From positions 1-40,237 of the IMG/VR virus record IMGVR_UViG_3300047317_000392: 40,237 nt of DNA. The stretch is one strand, 5' to 3'. Positions 31,307 to 38,331 of the stretch are shown piece by piece. The notes below the pieces were generated by a model. It was not told the origin of the DNA and made no database searches. It worked only from the letters and a program-made list of their open reading frames with translations. The translations under genes and the position numbers were made by a program. Numbering within the stretch: the first letter of the stretch is position 1; every line of letters starts with the position of its first letter. The stretch is from a virus.

Positions 31307-32382
31307 GCCGCATCCCCGATGGGCGGGTGACCGTGGAACTGCTCGAACACCTGGGCGTACATCGAGTTCTTGGTGCGCAGGAAGTCGGCAAGCATCTCGT
31401 CCCGCCACTTGCCATCACCGGCCGCCTTGAACACGCGGACCTTGTAGACCCATTCCGGCTCGCCGGCCTTGCGCTTGATGCCCAGGTCGACACCCTTGGC
31501 GCTGTACCCCGCAGCCGACCGCCACCAGATGCCCGCATCGACAGCGGCCGGGCCAGTCGCACCAGGCTCAGCATCCGCCGCGGCTTCAGCAACGCTCTTC
31601 CGCGTCGACTCGATCATCCGGAGGATGTAGCGGGCATTCGGGGCTTCGCCGGGCTTCTTCAGCCGGAAGTTGTCGATGTGCTCGGCGATTTCCAGATCCG
31701 TCACGGCCAGCCGGGTCATCTCCAGCACCTCGGCCGAGTTGCTCGTCACCGCGATCGAGTAGGTCTTCCGCAGCAGGATCGAAATCTGCACCGGGCGGGG
31801 GTTGATTTCGCCGGTTGTCGAATTCCGGATGTGGTCTGGCGGAGCGCTCGCGCTACGGGTCACTGACGGGTCTATGACGGGTAAGGACGGGTTGGGTGCA
31901 ATAGCTGTTGCACCCTTTTCTGCTTCAGATTGCACCCTTTCCTGTTCCAGATTGCACCCTTTCGTGTCGCCCGTTGCACCCTTTCCGCTATCAAAGGGTG
32001 CAATAGCTGTTGCACCCTTTCCAAAGTTATCCACAGGCTCAGGCTTCTTTGCGCCCTCTCCATTAAAGGGTGCAATTTCTGCACCCTTTTCAGGGAGCTT
32101 CCCTGTCGCGATCCAGACCGGGTTGATGCGGTATTCGCGGGACTTCTTGCGGCCACCTTTGGGATTGCCGACGAGGATCAGCCAGCCGGATTTCTGCATG
32201 TCGCCCATGTGGTACTGAACCGTGCGCTCCGACTGCCGCGTCAGCTTGGCAATCGTCGGCACTGATGGCCAAATCGACGTGCCATCGTGGTCCGCATGGT
32301 CGGCCAGGCACAGCGCGGTAAGCATCTCGCCGCCGCCAACCGGGTAGTGCTCGAACACCAGGCCGGACATCTTCCCGCTCAT
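31303..32382 (-). CDS. phage replication initiator (O-like, winged helix)
   Basis: 359 residues. The N-terminal winged-helix region (about 15-85) has EMLTALCLADHADHDGTSIWPSVPTIAKLTRQSERTVQYHMGDMQKSGW. The middle (about 95-175) is low in complexity with KGATAIAPF repeats, because the gene holds the iterons of the origin there. The C-terminal half has a helical domain (LEMTRLAVTDLEIAEHIDNFRLKKPGEAPNARYI). The layout copies lambda O: DNA-binding N-domain, origin inside the gene, C-domain for the helicase loader. No P-like loader gene was found. Confidence 0.8.
   Translation of the reverse strand: MSGKMSGLVFEHYPVGGGEMLTALCLADHADHDGTSIWPSVPTIAKLTRQSERTVQYHMGDMQKSGWLILVGNPKGGRKKSREYRINPVWIATGKLPEKGAEIAPFNGEGAKKPEPVDNFGKGATAIAPFDSGKGATGDTKGCNLEQERVQSEAEKGATAIAPNPSLPVIDPSVTRSASAPPDHIRNSTTGEINPRPVQISILLRKTYSIAVTSNSAEVLEMTRLAVTDLEIAEHIDNFRLKKPGEAPNARYILRMIESTRKSVAEAAADAEPGATGPAAVDAGIWWRSAAGYSAKGVDLGIKRKAGEPEWVYKVRVFKAAGDGKWRDEMLADFLRTKNSMYAQVFEQFHGHPPIGDAA
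31893..32090. other. replication origin candidate: iterons, inverted repeats and DnaA box
   Basis: At least nine copies of TTGCACCCTTT or its complement lie within 200 bases: forward at 31908, 31930, 31952, 31974, 32010 and (TGCACCCTTT) 32080; inverse at 31893, 31993 and 32065. The first four forward copies start every 22 bases. A perfect inverted repeat of 11-bp arms with spacer TAGCTG covers 31993-32020, and similar pairs lie at 31894-31915 and 32065-32089. A perfect DnaA box TTATCCACA is at 32027-32035. Confidence 0.85.
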
Positions 32383-32747
32383 GCTGCCCCCCCCGCGATC
32401 ACTGCCGGCAACGCGTACATGCGACGGGCAGCCGGGCCGGCGCGCTCAGCCTGGAGCACCAGCGCATGGGCCACGACATCGAGCAGGTCCAGTTCGGTCA
32501 GGCCAAGGTGGGCAACGAAGCCGCGCCCGAGCGGGCCATGGATGCCGAGATCGCCGCGGTGATGCTTCGGGCAAAGCGGCAGGACGCGCAGATGGCTTGA
32601 GCGCAGGCCAGCGCCGGTACCGGTGCGGATATGGTGGATCTCAGCCGGTGTGTCCGGCTTACCTTCCAGGGTGTCGACAATGCAGCCGAGCGCGGCCACG
32701 GCAGACATATGCCGGCGCTCCGCTGGTGTGGGGGCCTTCCGTGCCAT
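32379..32747 (-). CDS. Ref-like (RecA-dependent) HNH nuclease
   Basis: 122 residues with the motif set IHHIRTGTGAGLRSSHLRVLPLCPKHHRGD...IHG, followed by FVAHLGLTELDLL. This is the HNH-type pattern of the phage P1 Ref family, which cuts DNA held in a RecA D-loop (family knowledge). His38/His39 and the CPKHH (59-63) would bind metal. It overlaps the initiator gene start by ATGA. Confidence 0.8.
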   Translation of the reverse strand: MARKAPTPAERRHMSAVAALGCIVDTLEGKPDTPAEIHHIRTGTGAGLRSSHLRVLPLCPKHHRGDLGIHGPLGRGFVAHLGLTELDLLDVVAHALVLQAERAGPAARRMYALPAVIAGGAA

Positions 32748-33043
32748 CAGAACAGCGCCTTCTGCGGATGCGGCCGGCGGTGCGGGCGGATGGTCTTACC
32801 CGTGACCTTGCAGGCGCGCGCCGGGCCCCGCTCCACCACACACAGGTCCTCGCGCAGTTCGTTCACGCGACCGCTGACGATGTTGACGGGCAAACCCGTC
32901 AGCTTCACCAGCTCCTGCAGGGAATAGTCAGCGGGGTACGGCGCCATCTTGGCCAGAATCTCCTTCTGGCGCTTGCTCAGCGTGCCGTCCTTCTTGATAT
33001 TGCGGTATGCGCGAATGCTGGTGTCTGCGACTGCGGTGTGCAT
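32747..33043 (-). CDS. winged-helix DNA-binding protein
   Basis: 98 residues with LSKRQKEILAKMAPYPADYSLQELVKLTGLPVNIVSGRVNELRED, a MarR-like winged helix, then a basic end. A perfect AGGAGG stands four bases ahead of the ATG at 33043. It may be an early regulator or replication accessory. TGATG overlap with the Ref-like gene. Confidence 0.75.
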   Translation of the reverse strand: MHTAVADTSIRAYRNIKKDGTLSKRQKEILAKMAPYPADYSLQELVKLTGLPVNIVSGRVNELREDLCVVERGPARACKVTGKTIRPHRRPHPQKALF

Positions 33044-33051
33044 ACGGCCTC

Positions 33052-33213
33052 CTATGTGCGTGTGGTCTTGGCATCCCGGTACTGCTCATCCTTGAAGCCG
33101 GAATGCCACTCGAGGTGAGCATCCGAGCCAGGCGGCCAGTGGGGGTTGTCTTGGGCTTCCTGCCCGCGGCGGCAGGCATCGGCGCCAGCGGCACGGACCT
33201 GTTCGCGTGGCAT
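33052..33213 (-). CDS. RMF/CrpP-like small protein, 53 residues
   Basis: Read from ATG at 33213 to TAG at 33052-33054: 53 residues with AGADACRRGQEAQDNPHWPPGSDAHLEWHSGFKDEQ. The spacing of G..A..RG, NPHWPPGSD and the W..G(F) helix is that of the ribosome modulation factor family and its CrpP-like phage and plasmid relatives. RMF binds the ribosome and causes dimerisation; whether this protein does so is unknown. No strong ribosome site is visible, and a GTG 15 bases upstream is an alternative start. Confidence 0.7.
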   Translation of the reverse strand: MPREQVRAAGADACRRGQEAQDNPHWPPGSDAHLEWHSGFKDEQYRDAKTTRT

Positions 33214-33238
33214 GAGTTCGTGAATCACTTCGGTCCCG

Positions 33239-33427
33239 TCAGTGCTTTTGCGCCTGTTCAGCCTGGACAGAGAGAAATCCGGTGGCCATGAGCGCTTGGT
33301 TAATCTTCGGATCCTTGTCGGCCATCTCTTGCAGCGCCTGGATCGCGTGTTCTGGGTTGTCTTTGTGTGCTTTCATCGCGTCCTGCACTGCCCCCCGGGC
33401 TATGCAGAGCGCATCGCTTTCATCCAT
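33239..33427 (-). CDS. small early phage protein of unknown function
   Basis: 62 residues, acidic and helical (CIARGAVQDAMKAHKDNPEHAIQALQEMADKDPKINQALMATGF). GAGGA lies 5 bases before the ATG at 33427, and the gene overlaps its neighbour by 8 bases. No family recognised. Confidence 0.6.
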   Translation of the reverse strand: MDESDALCIARGAVQDAMKAHKDNPEHAIQALQEMADKDPKINQALMATGFLSVQAEQAQKH

Positions 33428-33818
33428 GTGTCCTCGCGGCGATTACTTCTTCCATCAGGGTTAGCATCCCCCGACGCGCCAGGTATTGACTGATGGCTCT
33501 GTTCCCCAGCACCCGCTCGACATCCGCGATCTTTTCTGCCGGCAGGTCGCGGCGCGCGCGGCCATTGGCATTTGCTTTTTCACGGTGGAAGTAGTCGCTC
33601 GAGTGCTGGTGGTACAGGTCGGCCAGGACAGCCAGCACCTGCTTCGTCAGGGACGGACTTGCCCGGTATTCCCAGGCGAGCGCGCAAGCGTCGCGATAGG
33701 TGCGGCACTGGGCGATAAGACTTGCCGGGAGAAACGGCGCCGGGCGAGAATCGGGGGCAGCGGCGGGAGGCTCAAACCCAGTGCCAGCGCGGCCTTCAAG
33801 CTGTTCAACGGTTAGCAT
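33420..33818 (-). CDS. phage regulatory protein in the cII position, probable helix-turn-helix
   Basis: 132 residues from the ATG at 33818 (AAGG about 10 bases upstream); a GTG at 33827 is possible. The C-terminal half, SPSLTKQVLAVLADLYHQHSSDYFHRE then RRDLPAEKIADVERVLGNRAISQYLARRGMLTLMEEV, resembles phage proteins of Burkholderiales in which a Cro/C1-type helix-turn-helix is followed by RRDLPAER...GNRA(I/V)SQWLAR. It is the second gene after cro, so a CII-like or regulatory role is plausible. Confidence 0.55.
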   Translation of the reverse strand: MLTVEQLEGRAGTGFEPPAAAPDSRPAPFLPASLIAQCRTYRDACALAWEYRASPSLTKQVLAVLADLYHQHSSDYFHREKANANGRARRDLPAEKIADVERVLGNRAISQYLARRGMLTLMEEVIAARTHG

Positions 33819-33888
33819 TGGCGTCACCCTTATAGTTAATTTTCATCGAATCCACGCTTGCATCCACGGTTTGGCCAAGCGCCAAATA

Positions 33889-33915
33889 AAAGCCATGAAA
33901 ACGACCCATGGCTTT
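33889..33915 (-). terminator. hairpin after cro, possible early attenuator (tR1-like)
   Basis: AAAGCCATG and CATGGCTTT form a perfect 9-bp inverted repeat with a 9-base loop; on the minus strand it is followed by TATTTGG. It lies directly after the cro stop. Confidence 0.6.
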
Positions 33916-33933
33916 ACAAACCCAGGCGAAAAC

Positions 33934-34233
33934 TCAACCGCCCTTCTTCCGCCCCGCCTTGCCAACTGGCGGCTGCACGTCATCCGAAGCAGCGGCCCGC
34001 TCGTTTACGTCAACCAGCTCGGGCCAGATCAGGTGCCAGTCGTCCGGGCGCAGGTCCTTGCGGGTTACCGCGCCGTTTGTGACTTGCTCGATGGCCACGC
34101 ACCTAGTAATCGGGATTGGTTTCGGTTTTATTGCTCTAGCCCATTGAGAAACCATCTGAGGTGTCACCCCGATAGCTCGCGCTAGGCTGGATTTACCGCC
34201 TAGGATTTGAATGGCTTCGTCGATTGCGCTCAT
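33934..34233 (-). CDS. Cro-like repressor (YdaS-type helix-turn-helix)
   Basis: 99 residues. The N-terminal half is a typical Cro/YdaS helix-turn-helix, IDEAIQILGGKSSLARAIGVTPQMVSQWARAIKPKPIPITRCVAIEQVTNGAVTRKDLRPD. It is divergent from cI across an operator region. The predicted PR -10 is seven bases ahead of the ATG at 34233, so the mRNA would be leaderless. Confidence 0.85.
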   Translation of the reverse strand: MSAIDEAIQILGGKSSLARAIGVTPQMVSQWARAIKPKPIPITRCVAIEQVTNGAVTRKDLRPDDWHLIWPELVDVNERAAASDDVQPPVGKAGRKKGG

Positions 34234-34319
34234 GCAATCAAGTGTAAGCGATGCTTACTAATGTGTAAAGCATTGTTTGCACCTGAAAGCGATGGTTAAA
34301 CTTACAGACTGAAAGTTTT
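34234..34319. promoter_or_regulatory. OR-like operators and PR promoter between cro and cI
   Basis: Three similar sites about 20 bases apart: 34244-34258 is a perfect palindrome GTAAGC-GAT-GCTTAC; 34266-34280 and 34285-34299 are imperfect copies (10 and 12 of 15 bases). Minus-strand PR: -35 TTTACA (34269-34264), 17-base spacer, -10 TACACT (34246-34241); the first operator covers the spacer and -10. PRM toward cI was not fixed. Confidence 0.82.
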
Positions 34320-35150
34320 ATGAGGGTCCATGTGCCTCACAGAAAAGAAGAGCGGGTAGACCTTGGGCAGAAGCTAAGGGAGGCGTTTGATAGCGGCGCC
34401 CTGGACGCTAGCGCTCTCGCAAAAGAATGCGGAGTGAGCAGGCAGGCGGTCTATGGCTGGCTCAAGACGGGGCGCGTGGCGAAGGAGCACCTGCCTATCT
34501 TCGCGCGCCTGTCCGGCAAGTCCCTTGCATGGTGGCTTGGCGCTGGAGAGGATGCATCCACGCAAGTCAAGCATGTATTTAAGAACAAACAATCCGGCAA
34601 GCCGAACGACGAGAATTCATCGGCAGAAGCTTACAATCCCGTTGCAACGTCGCCAGGGTCTAGCAAGCCCGTTGTGGTGCGACCAATAACGACATACGAG
34701 AGCCTTGATGAACTCCCGGCAGAGTCCACGGTTCTGGTTACGAGGATTGATGTGCAGTTGTCCGCGGGAAATGGCAGAGAGGCGTGGCATATTGAGGAGC
34801 GGGAGCCACTCCCGTTCCAGGCGGATTACATCAGGAGGCTAGATTCCAAGCCCAAAGACCTGGTGGCGGTAAAGGTGGATGGCGATAGCATGGAGCCGCG
34901 CCTATTCGATGATGACACCGTGATAGTTGATCGGGCCGATACTCGCGTACCAGCAAACGGCAAGGTCTTTGCTCTTGTGTATGCCGGGGAATTGCTAGTG
35001 AAGCGACTGCAACGGCTGCCAGACGGGGGGCTGCGGGTAGTCAGCGACAATCATGATCGCTATGAGCCAATCACGGTTCCAGCGGATCAGGTCAATAACA
35101 TCACCATCGTTGGGCGCGTTAAGTATCGGTCTGGGACGGGGGATTTCTGA
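34320..35150 (+). CDS. CI-like phage repressor with S24 (LexA-like) peptidase domain
   Basis: 276 residues. An N-terminal helix-turn-helix lies at about 30-55 (DASALAKECGVSRQAVYGWLK). A linker of about 50 residues is followed by the S24 domain: possible self-cleavage Ala149-Gly150 in VQLSAGNG, nucleophile Ser190 in VDGDSMEP, Lys228 in ELLVKRLQ. RecA-stimulated self-cleavage would induce the phage. No strong ribosome site precedes the ATG at 34320; no better start is visible. It opens a plus-strand transcript that continues into three cargo genes. Confidence 0.93.
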   Translation: MRVHVPHRKEERVDLGQKLREAFDSGALDASALAKECGVSRQAVYGWLKTGRVAKEHLPIFARLSGKSLAWWLGAGEDASTQVKHVFKNKQSGKPNDENSSAEAYNPVATSPGSSKPVVVRPITTYESLDELPAESTVLVTRIDVQLSAGNGREAWHIEEREPLPFQADYIRRLDSKPKDLVAVKVDGDSMEPRLFDDDTVIVDRADTRVPANGKVFALVYAGELLVKRLQRLPDGGLRVVSDNHDRYEPITVPADQVNNITIVGRVKYRSGTGDF

Positions 35151-35266
35151 GTCCACTCAGTGCCGATAGAGGATCCTGAGACGCGGCTCTAGCCATGCCA
35201 CCACGATGCGTGACGCCATGCAGTGCGGAAACAAAGAATAATCAACAACCGCAGTCCGGGAGAGCA

Positions 35267-35965
35267 ATGAAAAGACTCGCTATCATGCTGGGCGCACTGT
35301 CCATAGTAAGCCCAGCATTTTCCGCAGGGACGACCGCAGAGCAGTTGGTGCAGGCATGCCAGTCGCTGAAACGGCAGGCGGACCGAAGCAAATGCCTAGA
35401 GGAGGCGGTAAGGGCCGCTGCCAGTCAGGCACCCGCCGTCCAGCCTCAGCCGGCGCAGCAACAACCATCGGCCAAGGAACTCGCTCTATCTCGCGCCGAA
35501 AAAGCCATTGCGGCATCTGACGCAATTCAGAGCGTCGTCGCATCGGGCATATCGCTTCTCCAATACCAGCCGTATGTGCAGCAGCTCTCCATTGCGCTCG
35601 ACCAGTACCGGTCTGTCGCGCAGCTACAGGAGGAAAAGGATGCGGCATCGTTTCTGGGGGAAGCTCTGCAGGCATACTCGGACGCCGGAACATACTGGCA
35701 GGCAGACATCAGCTTCTACTCATACCGGGACAATCGCATTGCATACGGCGGCGCGCAACCTACCGGGCTTACTGGGACGGGATGGATTCTTGACCGCTAC
35801 AGCATATCCAGGAACAAGTCCGACATCTGGGGCATCTATAATGGCGCGCCACTGAATTCCGCCCTCACTACTATCTGGTGGTATGCAAAAGATAAGACGC
35901 AAGCAGCGAAAGATGCTGTCTCTCGCATCGAATCTGCAAGCGGTGCCAGCGAGAAGAAAGGCTAG
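35267..35965 (+). CDS. exported helical protein, cI-linked cargo
   Basis: 232 residues from the ATG at 35267 (GGGAGAGCA just before it); a longer frame from 35195 adds 24 residues without a signal. MKRLAIMLGALSIVSPAFSA is a signal peptide, with cleavage expected after AFSA. The mature protein has two Cys near its start (CQSLKRQADRSKC), a Pro/Gln-rich linker (about 55-70) and a helical body ending in aromatic-rich strands (YWQADISFYSYRDNRIAYGG). Function unknown. It follows cI on the same strand and is probably made in the lysogen. Confidence 0.7.
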   Translation: MKRLAIMLGALSIVSPAFSAGTTAEQLVQACQSLKRQADRSKCLEEAVRAAASQAPAVQPQPAQQQPSAKELALSRAEKAIAASDAIQSVVASGISLLQYQPYVQQLSIALDQYRSVAQLQEEKDAASFLGEALQAYSDAGTYWQADISFYSYRDNRIAYGGAQPTGLTGTGWILDRYSISRNKSDIWGIYNGAPLNSALTTIWWYAKDKTQAAKDAVSRIESASGASEKKG

Positions 35966-35977
35966 GAAGAGGCACCA

Positions 35978-36247
35978 ATGACACAAGATGAGCAGCACGT
36001 CGACGCCTTTGAGTTTGGGTATTATGCGGAGAAAATGGGCATTCGGTTCAATTCCTGCCCCTCCTGCCAAAAGGCCAACCCTGTTCTGGGTGTGCACGAC
36101 ACTGGCCCCATAGCAACCGCGCTGGCGTACATCGTTGGGACCGACGTATTGGCTGGCGGAATGCCGGTCATAGCGCTTGAGTGCGAAAATTGTGGCTTCC
36201 TGTTCCTATACAACCGCCAGACGGTAGCCAATAAGGTACGGGCATGA
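35978..36247 (+). CDS. small zinc-ribbon protein, cI-linked cargo
   Basis: 89 residues with two Cys pairs, CPSCQK (about 27-32) and CENCGF (about 68-73), which would form one zinc ribbon. A hydrophobic stretch between them (IATALAYIVGTDVLAGGMPVIAL) could be buried core or a membrane contact. It has a ribosome site (AGGAAGAGG) and overlaps the next gene by four bases. No function known. Confidence 0.68.
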   Translation: MTQDEQHVDAFEFGYYAEKMGIRFNSCPSCQKANPVLGVHDTGPIATALAYIVGTDVLAGGMPVIALECENCGFLFLYNRQTVANKVRA

Positions 36248-36639
36248 TGGCGAACAAGGTAGTAAGCGCTCAATTCAGGCCAGCACACAACACTCCGCAA
36301 CCGCCACCTATTGACCACGGCGGTGGCCCGCCTCATGATGGCGACATGGATGCGAGACTTACAGCCCTCGAAACGAAGCTAGAGACGATTCTGCCAACAT
36401 TGGCCACAAAGGCTGACATGGCAGAGCTTCGCGCTGACATGCATGACATGAATGCCAGCATCAAGTCTTGGACGTTGGCGACCATGCTGACCATCATCGG
36501 CACCATGCTGGCGGCAATCTTTGGGGTTGCGCAGATTTTCAAGACGGCCAGCGCACCTCTGCCGCCGCAGCAAACCAGCGCGCCGATCATTATTCAGGTT
36601 CCTGTGCAGCCAGCGCCGCAGATCCCACCCGCAAAGTAG
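36244..36639 (+). CDS. coiled-coil membrane protein, cI-linked cargo
   Basis: 131 residues. A Pro-rich N-terminus (about 10-33), a coiled coil (about 35-75: MDARLTALETKLETILPTLATKADMAELRADMHDM), one strong membrane span (about 78-100: TLATMLTIIGTMLAAIFGVAQIF) and a Pro/Gln-rich C-terminal tail. Such short coiled-coil membrane proteins occur in phage exclusion and toxin-like loci, but this one matches no family that I can name. It is the last gene before a terminator. Confidence 0.7.
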   Translation: MMANKVVSAQFRPAHNTPQPPPIDHGGGPPHDGDMDARLTALETKLETILPTLATKADMAELRADMHDMNASIKSWTLATMLTIIGTMLAAIFGVAQIFKTASAPLPPQQTSAPIIIQVPVQPAPQIPPAK

Positions 36640-36661
36640 CTAGCTGCCCTCCCTGCATCAG

Positions 36662-36686
36662 CCCACCCATCACGGTGGGTTTTTTT
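36662..36686 (+). terminator. intrinsic terminator of the cI operon
   Basis: CCCACC, loop CATCAC, GGTGGG followed by seven T at 36680-36686, placed right after the cargo genes. Confidence 0.88.
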
Positions 36687-36697
36687 ATGCCCATAGC

Positions 36698-36765
36698 GTA
36701 AGCATTACTAAAACATGCGTAACCATCGCTTGCGCAATGTGTAAGCATCGCTTACTATAGCTCCA
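36698..36765 (+). promoter_or_regulatory. OL-like operators and PL promoter of the second early operon
   Basis: Three sites similar to those near cI: 36741-36755 GTAAGCATCGCTTAC, exactly the complement of the 34244-34258 site; 36719-36733 with two mismatches; 36698-36712 with four. Centres are 21-22 bases apart. A plus-strand promoter TTGCGC (36730-36735), 17 bases, TACTAT (36753-36758) overlaps two of the sites. Confidence 0.82.
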
Positions 36766-36803
36766 TCGACGCACCACCCGGTGCAGCACAGATGGAGAGC
36801 GAG

Positions 36804-37205
36804 ATGGGCGCAGCAGGCCAGCAGATTTGGAGGGTGACTTTCAGCGACGGCTCTTGGGCAAAGATGCTCGGCGCTGCAAGTATTGAATCCGCATGGGAAG
36901 AGGCCAGGGCAGTGTTCGGCGAGTTTTCGAAGATGGAATCGCTGCCCAACACGGACGCCGCCGCCATCGCCGCGAAGAAGCCGGCAGCTCTTGACCATGG
37001 AATCCTGGACATCCCGGCAGCGAAGGAAATCGGCAACAGGATTCTGATGGCCACCGTCCGCGAATGGTGCGGCTCGGATCGGGCACGCACTACCGCCGCC
37101 AAGATCGTCGTCCGCTCTCTTGGCGTTCACGACCTGCAATCCCGTGAACGCCGCTTTGTTGCCGACTACTGCATGGCCCAACTGGGCTTTGGCGGCGGCC
37201 TCTAA
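36804..37205 (+). CDS. first gene of the PL-like operon, unknown function
   Basis: 133 residues from the ATG at 36804, which has GGAGAG four bases ahead; an ATG 12 bases upstream has no site. The start looks like a small beta-alpha domain (QIWRVTFSDGSWAKMLGAASIESAWEEARAVFGEF). The C-terminal half is helical with WCGSDRARTTAAKIVVRSLGVHDLQSRERRFVADYCM. No family recognised; its place suggests an early host-takeover or recombination accessory role. Confidence 0.6.
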   Translation: MGAAGQQIWRVTFSDGSWAKMLGAASIESAWEEARAVFGEFSKMESLPNTDAAAIAAKKPAALDHGILDIPAAKEIGNRILMATVREWCGSDRARTTAAKIVVRSLGVHDLQSRERRFVADYCMAQLGFGGGL

Positions 37206-37241
37206 TCCAACCCGCCCGCCACGGCGGGCTTGGAGACTCCC

Positions 37242-37475
37242 ATGACCATAGACGAAGCCGTCGAGCGCAAAGCCGCTCACGACAACCAGCAGCAGGCAGT
37301 GCTGCGCGAGCTGCAGTACGCACACCAGGTCATCCTGGCCGCCGTCGCCATCATGACACCGGGCCAAAAGCTGCTGTGGGCAGCCGCCAACACTAAGCGC
37401 GGCGTCCCCGGCGAAGGCACCACCCGCTTTCACGAGCGCGCCGTGACCATCTTCAATGCTACGGGTGAGTGCTGA
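37242..37475 (+). CDS. small early phage protein of unknown function
   Basis: 77 residues from the ATG at 37242 (GGAG six bases ahead). Helical (TIDEAVERKAAHDNQQQAVLRELQYAHQVILAAVAIM) with a short basic tail. It follows a GCCCGCC/GGCGGGC hairpin without a T run and overlaps the next start as TGATG. Confidence 0.6.
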   Translation: MTIDEAVERKAAHDNQQQAVLRELQYAHQVILAAVAIMTPGQKLLWAAANTKRGVPGEGTTRFHERAVTIFNATGEC

Positions 37476-37624
37476 TGCCTAAGTTCGCCCTCTCCGTCGT
37501 CATTGGAATCGTCCGCTGGTTCGCCGTTGCCATGGGCGTCGTCGCTCTGCTCAACCTGCAGGGCTACATCGACCAGCAGCAGGACATCCCGATGCAACGC
37601 CCCTCCGTCTGGAGGGCAGCGTGA
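37475..37624 (+). CDS. very small membrane protein, 49 residues
   Basis: ATG at 37475 shares TGATG with the upstream stop. MPKFALSVVIGIVRWFAVAMGVVALLNLQG contains one or two membrane spans, followed by a short polar tail (DQQQDIPMQRPSVWRAA). It ends by GTGA overlap with the next gene. The unbroken coupling of overlaps supports it. Confidence 0.6.
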   Translation: MPKFALSVVIGIVRWFAVAMGVVALLNLQGYIDQQQDIPMQRPSVWRAA

Positions 37625-37755
37625 ACTTCCGCATCTTCATCAATCGCAAGTGCGTCTATACGGGCCCGTTCGCCAGCTGGTGGGCCGCCCATGACGCTGC
37701 CATCAACCGCGGTCTGCTCTGCCACGCCCGTAACGTTCAGGTGAAGCCAGCATGA
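37621..37755 (+). CDS. very small phage protein, 44 residues
   Basis: GTG at 37621 with GGAGG five bases ahead and a GTGA overlap. The product NFRIFINRKCVYTGPFASWWAAHDAAINRGLLCHARNVQVKPA is one small beta-alpha unit with two Cys. It overlaps the next gene by ATGA. No function known. Confidence 0.6.
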   Translation: MNFRIFINRKCVYTGPFASWWAAHDAAINRGLLCHARNVQVKPA

Positions 37756-38105
37756 AGCTATCAGAACTCATCCTCGCCCGCTTTGATGCAGATGCCGCAG
37801 AAGAGCGCGCCATCATCGTCAGCCGCGCAGCCGACGTCGATACCCTCGGCGAACTGCTCTCCACTGCCTACTACGACGGCGTGTCCTGCCGACCTGAGGA
37901 CATCCGCGTCTCTGCTTCTGGGAATCTGATGGTGTGCCCTTCCGGTGACAAGGTCGAGACGATAGCGTGGATGCTGGCCCACGGTTTCATCACCGATTCA
38001 ACGGTGACATCGCCGAGCTACACGCACCACTACTTGCATCATCCCAGGCTTGCTGCGGTGGTCGTCATTCTGGTCCCGACGCCAACCACGTCGGAGGCAG
38101 CTTGA
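37752..38105 (+). CDS. early phage protein of unknown function
   Basis: 117 residues. Helical start (KLSELILARFDADAAEERAII), then LLSTAYYDGVSCRPEDIRVSASGNLMVCPSGDKVETIAWMLAHG and a beta tail with three His in YTHHYLHH. Both ends overlap neighbours (ATGA and TTGA). No family recognised. Confidence 0.6.
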   Translation: MKLSELILARFDADAAEERAIIVSRAADVDTLGELLSTAYYDGVSCRPEDIRVSASGNLMVCPSGDKVETIAWMLAHGFITDSTVTSPSYTHHYLHHPRLAAVVVILVPTPTTSEAA

Positions 38106-38329
38106 GCCTCCCAGACTTCCGTGCCCGCACGCTCGCCCAGAACCAGGCGCTCATGGAGCGCTCTCGCCTGGCGCCGGCAAAGCCACCGGCCTATGCCACG
38201 CCGCAGGACATGGCCCGCGCCATCGATGCAGCCATCGAGCACGGCCGCTTCTACACCCAGGCAGCGCAGGACGCGCTCGCCGGCCTGACCATCCTCCGCG
38301 ACCAGCTGGCCGCGCAATCAGGAGACTGA
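38102..38329 (+). CDS. small early phage protein with a TTG start
   Basis: 75 residues from TTG at 38102, which shares TTGA with the upstream stop and has GGAGG four bases ahead; a longer upstream frame is not supported. Basic start (SLPDFRARTLAQNQALMERSR), helical end (DMARAIDAAIEHGRFYTQAAQDALAGLTILRDQLA). Function unknown. Confidence 0.6.
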   Translation: MSLPDFRARTLAQNQALMERSRLAPAKPPAYATPQDMARAIDAAIEHGRFYTQAAQDALAGLTILRDQLAAQSGD

Positions 38330-38331
38330 CG

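Noticed and set aside
31893-32090. CRISPR-like array
   Set aside because: The repeated 11-base units are much shorter than CRISPR repeats, occur in both orientations, have spacers of uneven length, lie inside a coding gene and stand next to a DnaA box; an iteron origin fits better.
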